From contig JASFTV010000254.1 in the NCBI GenBank assembly GCA_050050615.1, positions 1-5,505 of the forward strand: DNA of 5,505 nt, given 5' to 3'. Positions 4,937 through 5,505 of the stretch are shown piece after piece; positions within the stretch are counted from its first letter, which is position 1; every line of letters begins with the position of its first letter. The translations under genes and the position numbers were made by a program. The notes beneath the pieces are model-generated. The model ran no database searches and was not told the DNA's origin. It saw only the letters and a program-made list of their open reading frames with translations. This DNA is from JASFTV01 sp050050615 (lineage in GTDB: Bacteria > Desulfobacterota > DSM-4660 > Desulfatiglandales > HGW-15).

Positions 4937-4966
4937 TTGACAAAAATCCTTATTTTAGCTTACCTT
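4937..4966 (+). promoter_or_regulatory. Candidate promoter for the last gene
   Basis: A perfect TTGACA (4937-4942) has an A+T-rich 18-base spacer and a poor -10, TACCTT (4961-4966, 3 of 6). It lies just after a terminator and about 127 bases before the ATG at 5093. The poor -10 suggests dependence on an activator or a weak promoter. The direct repeat TTAAACATTGA / TTAACATTGA (4930 and 4990) flanks it. Confidence 0.4.
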
Positions 4967-5022
4967 CCCAAAGACTTAAGAATGGTCGGTTAACATTGAT
5001 GAAGAGGGTACGTATGGATTAC

Positions 5023-5064
5023 ATGAAGGCCCCCTTTGTCAAGAGACAGAGGTGGGGCTTTTTT
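5023..5064 (+). terminator. Terminator-like hairpin in the 5' leader (possible attenuator)
   Basis: AAGGCCCCCTTTGTC (5026-5040) pairs imperfectly with GACAGAGGTGGGGCTT (5045-5060) around an AAGA loop. TGTC/GACA and CCCC/GGGG are the core, with one or two bulged bases, and six T follow (5059-5064). It sits between the candidate promoter and the SD of the gene at 5093, 28 bases before that start. It could therefore terminate transcription before the gene unless an alternative structure forms. Confidence 0.6.
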
Positions 5065-5092
5065 CATTTCCCAGCACGAAAGGAGGCACACT

Positions 5093-5505
5093 ATGGCTCT
5101 GCTTAAGCGCATATTTGGAAAAGGTAAAAGGGAAAAGGAAATTGCTCCCGATGAAGTTAAAGACGTATATACGTGGCTCGTCGCTGACCGACCTCTTCGA
5201 GACGGTGTTTACAGGGATATCTTTATATCGGCGTATAGAACGATGTCGCAGAGGAATGCCACCTTAAAAGGAGTTATTGAGGGGGTTGGCAAAAAAACCA
5301 TTCCTAATCAGGCAAGCTTTGGAAGGGCCTCTTCGGAAAACTTTGCCTCATCCTTTGTCGACTGGCTCAAGACAAAAGGGATCACAGTACCCGATATTAA
5401 TTCTCAAATGGAAAAGTCTATTTTTCTTCTTAGTGGTGATGCAATGGATCCGGTGGCACGGCAAAAATTCAACTGGGCAATGTTTGTCTTCCTAAGATTT
5501 AAGGA
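5093..5505 (+). CDS. Unrecognised protein, 3' end beyond the window
   Basis: AAAGGAGG ends 6 bases before the ATG at 5093, and the frame stays open for 137 codons to the window edge. The protein begins MALLKRIFGKGKREKEIAPDE, a short hydrophobic-basic amphipathic N-terminus with no signal peptide. It then has a mixed, mostly helical-looking region with VYTWLVADRPLRDGVYRD, ISAYRTMSQRN, SSFVDWLKTKGITVPD and MDPVARQKFNWAMFVFLRF. I see no cofactor motif, membrane helix or repeat and do not recognise a family. The excellent SD and even codon use make it a real gene. The other frames in this region (4921-5495) are its shadows. It lies downstream of a terminator-like hairpin, so expression may be conditional. 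Confidence 0.75.
   Translation, partial: MALLKRIFGKGKREKEIAPDEVKDVYTWLVADRPLRDGVYRDIFISAYRTMSQRNATLKGVIEGVGKKTIPNQASFGRASSENFASSFVDWLKTKGITVPDINSQMEKSIFLLSGDAMDPVARQKFNWAMFVFLRFK

Noticed and set aside
4921..5106. 61-codon ORF before the last gene
   Set aside because: It contains the promoter and the terminator-like hairpin, has no SD, and overlaps the much better start at 5093. Only its part from 4999 is considered as a possible leader ORF.
5052..5495. 71- and 72-codon ORFs in the last 450 bases
   Set aside because: They are out-of-frame shadows of the open frame starting at 5093.
1..5505. CRISPR arrays, tRNA or rRNA genes, complete insertion sequences
   Set aside because: No regularly spaced repeats, cloverleaf-like sequences, rRNA motifs or transposase coding sequence were seen.

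Overview
The window looks like a piece of chromosome from an anaerobic proteobacterium-like organism, most plausibly Desulfobacterota (the former Deltaproteobacteria). The evidence is the cysteine-rich poly-ferredoxin at the left edge, sigma-70-type promoters with good Shine-Dalgarno (SD) sites, and short dispersed repeats that I associate with such genomes. This assignment is inference; no rRNA or taxonomic marker is present. Base composition is uneven. Two 60-base lines counted inside the DinB-like gene are 65-70% G+C, and one line of the TPR gene is 40%, so the window is a mosaic.

Left part (1-1983). A 5'-truncated gene encodes an iron-sulfur protein with the end of a helix-turn-helix-like segment, an extra cysteine-rich region and two 4Fe-4S ferredoxin motifs. 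It is followed by a short repeat-like scrap (918-945). Next comes a broken minus-strand short-chain dehydrogenase fragment that keeps only its nucleotide-binding N-terminus. A G+C-rich DinB/mycothiol-dependent-enzyme-like gene follows. The last two share a high G+C composition and look acquired.

Middle (1984-3085). A stretch without a conventional gene holds a strong palindrome, a 12-codon ORF whose SD lies in a hairpin, and a promoter. That promoter leads to a single-pass membrane protein with a coiled coil and a C-terminal LysM domain. A terminator and a new promoter separate it from the next operon.

Operon (3086-4612). Three same-strand genes encode exported proteins. They are a PA2779-family small protein (signal peptide plus C-terminal membrane helix), a PA2778-like C39-fold cysteine peptidase predicted to be a lipoprotein, and a TPR lipoprotein. 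As I recall the family, the peptidase and TPR parts are one polypeptide in Pseudomonas-type PA2778; here they are two genes with separate lipoprotein signals. All three should meet at the cell envelope. A double glycine just before the membrane helix of the PA2779-like protein makes it a candidate substrate of the peptidase. This module is the most interesting content of the window.

Right part (4613-5505). A non-coding stretch carries a bulged palindrome and a strong intrinsic terminator. It is followed by a promoter and a second terminator-like hairpin lying in the leader of the last gene. That gene has an excellent SD, starts at 5093 and runs off the window; I do not recognise its product.
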